Source of the DNA: Pseudomonadota bacterium
GTDB lineage: Bacteria; SZUA-182; DTGQ01
DNA length: 41,756 nt
Direction: 5' to 3'
NCBI GenBank assembly: GCA_030625085.1
Contig: DAOURK010000026.1
Span: 1-41,756 of the forward strand
The notes under the pieces are model-generated. The model was given only the letters and a program-made list of their open reading frames with translations, searched no databases and was not told the origin of the DNA. A program made the position numbers and the translations under genes. Of this stretch, positions 41,147 to 41,756 are shown piece by piece; the first letter of the stretch is position 1, and every line of letters starts with the position of its first letter.

Positions 41147-41162
41147 TGCAAAATTCATTCCA
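41147..41162 (-). promoter_or_regulatory. Sigma-54-like -24/-12 element for the metallopeptidase gene
   Basis: On the minus strand TGGAAT-N5-TTGCA has the correct GG-N10-GC spacing, ends 81 bp before the ATG, and shares both half-sites with the element upstream of the heptad-repeat gene. A near copy at 26897-26912 has no gene in front of it, which weakens the assignment. Confidence 0.4.
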
Positions 41163-41311
41163 AATTTTTAGACTTACCTGAAATTTAGTAATATCTCCCA
41201 TACCCTCCTTTCTGCCAAATAAAAAGCGATTATAGTTTTAGTGAGCTTTAGCATATTTATTTACTTTTAAATCTATCACCCCCTTTCCTTCAGTCAATAG
41301 GATAACTTATA

Positions 41312-41366
41312 TTTACCAGGCATTTACCAGGCATTAATCAGGCACTTACCTGGTACTTACCAGGTC
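41312..41366. repeat. Five tandem 11-bp units, iteron-like
   Basis: TTTACCAGGCA, TTTACCAGGCA, TTAATCAGGCA, CTTACCTGGTA and CTTACCAGGTC follow each other without gaps, and a sixth degenerate TATCAGGTC lies nearby. The period is about one helical turn, so bound proteins would align on one face of the DNA. It is about 245 bp upstream of the peptidase start. Confidence 0.75.
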
Positions 41367-41756
41367 ATAGAATTTTATCAGGTCATTCCATCCATAAGTG
41401 AGGACTAAATATAATTATAAATTACTGAAAGAAGTCATGTTAATCTACAATAACGATATATGAATAAATATCGAAAAAATATGTATTGATAATTATTATC
41501 CTTATAGATTATTAATTATTTTTTAAAGCATTTCTAATAGGCGGATAACATCATAATCATTCATGAAATGAGACATGTAAATAATTGATAATAATTTTAA
41601 CTATTTTGCTTTTACCTATAAAGGGTGTTAAAACAAGGTCAAAAATTATAGGCTCATACCACCTTATTTGCGATTTTGAGCAAAAATCGAAAAATAATTT
41701 TTGATTTGTCCGTTTTAGTTAAGTAATATTTATCTTGCCTGTTGTGTTTAACCCTT

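Larger units (their letters stand above)
41067..41756. other. Upstream region of the metallopeptidase gene, window end
   Basis: This is a 690-bp AT-rich stretch without a recognisable gene. It contains the sigma-54-like element at 41147 and the 11-bp tandem array at 41312. The rest is featureless to me. An incomplete gene beyond the window end cannot be judged. Confidence 0.4.

Noticed and set aside
1-41756. tRNA, rRNA or riboswitch genes, including a biotin or nickel riboswitch
   Set aside because: I found no cloverleaf, rRNA-like segment or known riboswitch core upstream of bioB, the transporter or other genes; by-eye scanning cannot fully exclude one.

Overview
The window comes from a low-GC, apparently Gram-negative, anaerobic-type bacterium. 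Supporting this are a futalosine menaquinone pair (mqnB-mqnD), an AhbC-like enzyme of the siroheme-dependent haem route, ADP-heptose/LPS core genes, a sigma-54 (NtrC-type) activator, secreted repeat proteins and a rich set of small intergenic repeats. I cannot place it at phylum level; an uncultivated deltaproteobacterial-type or candidate-phylum lineage would fit.

Layout: (i) 200-2866, a secreted beta-propeller (LVIVD-repeat) protein; (ii) 3339-4888, mqnB-mqnD; (iii) 5200-7284, a histidine-rich NicO/RcnA-like transporter behind an AhbC-like radical SAM/SPASM enzyme; (iv) 7415-15134, a complete late biotin pathway on the minus strand (bioB, bioF, bioH, bioC and a fused bioD-bioA), interrupted by intergenic repeats and by an opposite-strand MntA/HepT (MNT/HEPN) toxin-antitoxin pair; (v) 15772-20827, a tight plus-strand operon for ADP-heptose and LPS core (gmhB, separate rfaE1 and rfaE2, a PHP hydrolase, a GT9 heptosyltransferase, an NAD-sugar epimerase, a Trm112-like zinc protein), closed by a strong terminator; (vi) 21009-26656, a signalling block with an unusual receiver-XRE-cupin regulator, a secreted heptad-repeat protein, a hybrid kinase whose receiver domain lacks the phospho-Asp, and an NtrC-type activator; (vii) 26917-30065, amrS-archease-rtcB; (viii) 30466-31477, a decayed IS630 transposase and an orphan receiver; (ix) 31698-37218, a compact operon of an adenosine-specific kinase family protein, nagA, a TPR lytic transglycosylase and an N-acyl-D-amino-acid deacylase, i.e. 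cell-wall turnover and salvage; (x) 37533-41066, a decayed DruA/DUF4338 gene, a secreted Tyr/Asn/Gly-rich repeat protein and a secreted thermolysin-like metallopeptidase.

Two features stand out beyond the genes. First, a previously unannotated MITE family: three copies of exactly 101 bp and one 143-bp variant, all bounded by GAT...ATC with CGTAAAAAGTC inverted ends, and all four flanked by perfect 6-bp direct repeats. One copy sits inside the remains of another. Second, several sigma-54-like -24/-12 elements lie in front of the secreted heptad-repeat protein, the secreted peptidase, the orphan receiver, the hybrid kinase and (distantly) mqnB. This suggests that the kinase/NtrC pair controls a surface or secretion regulon, which is an inference only.
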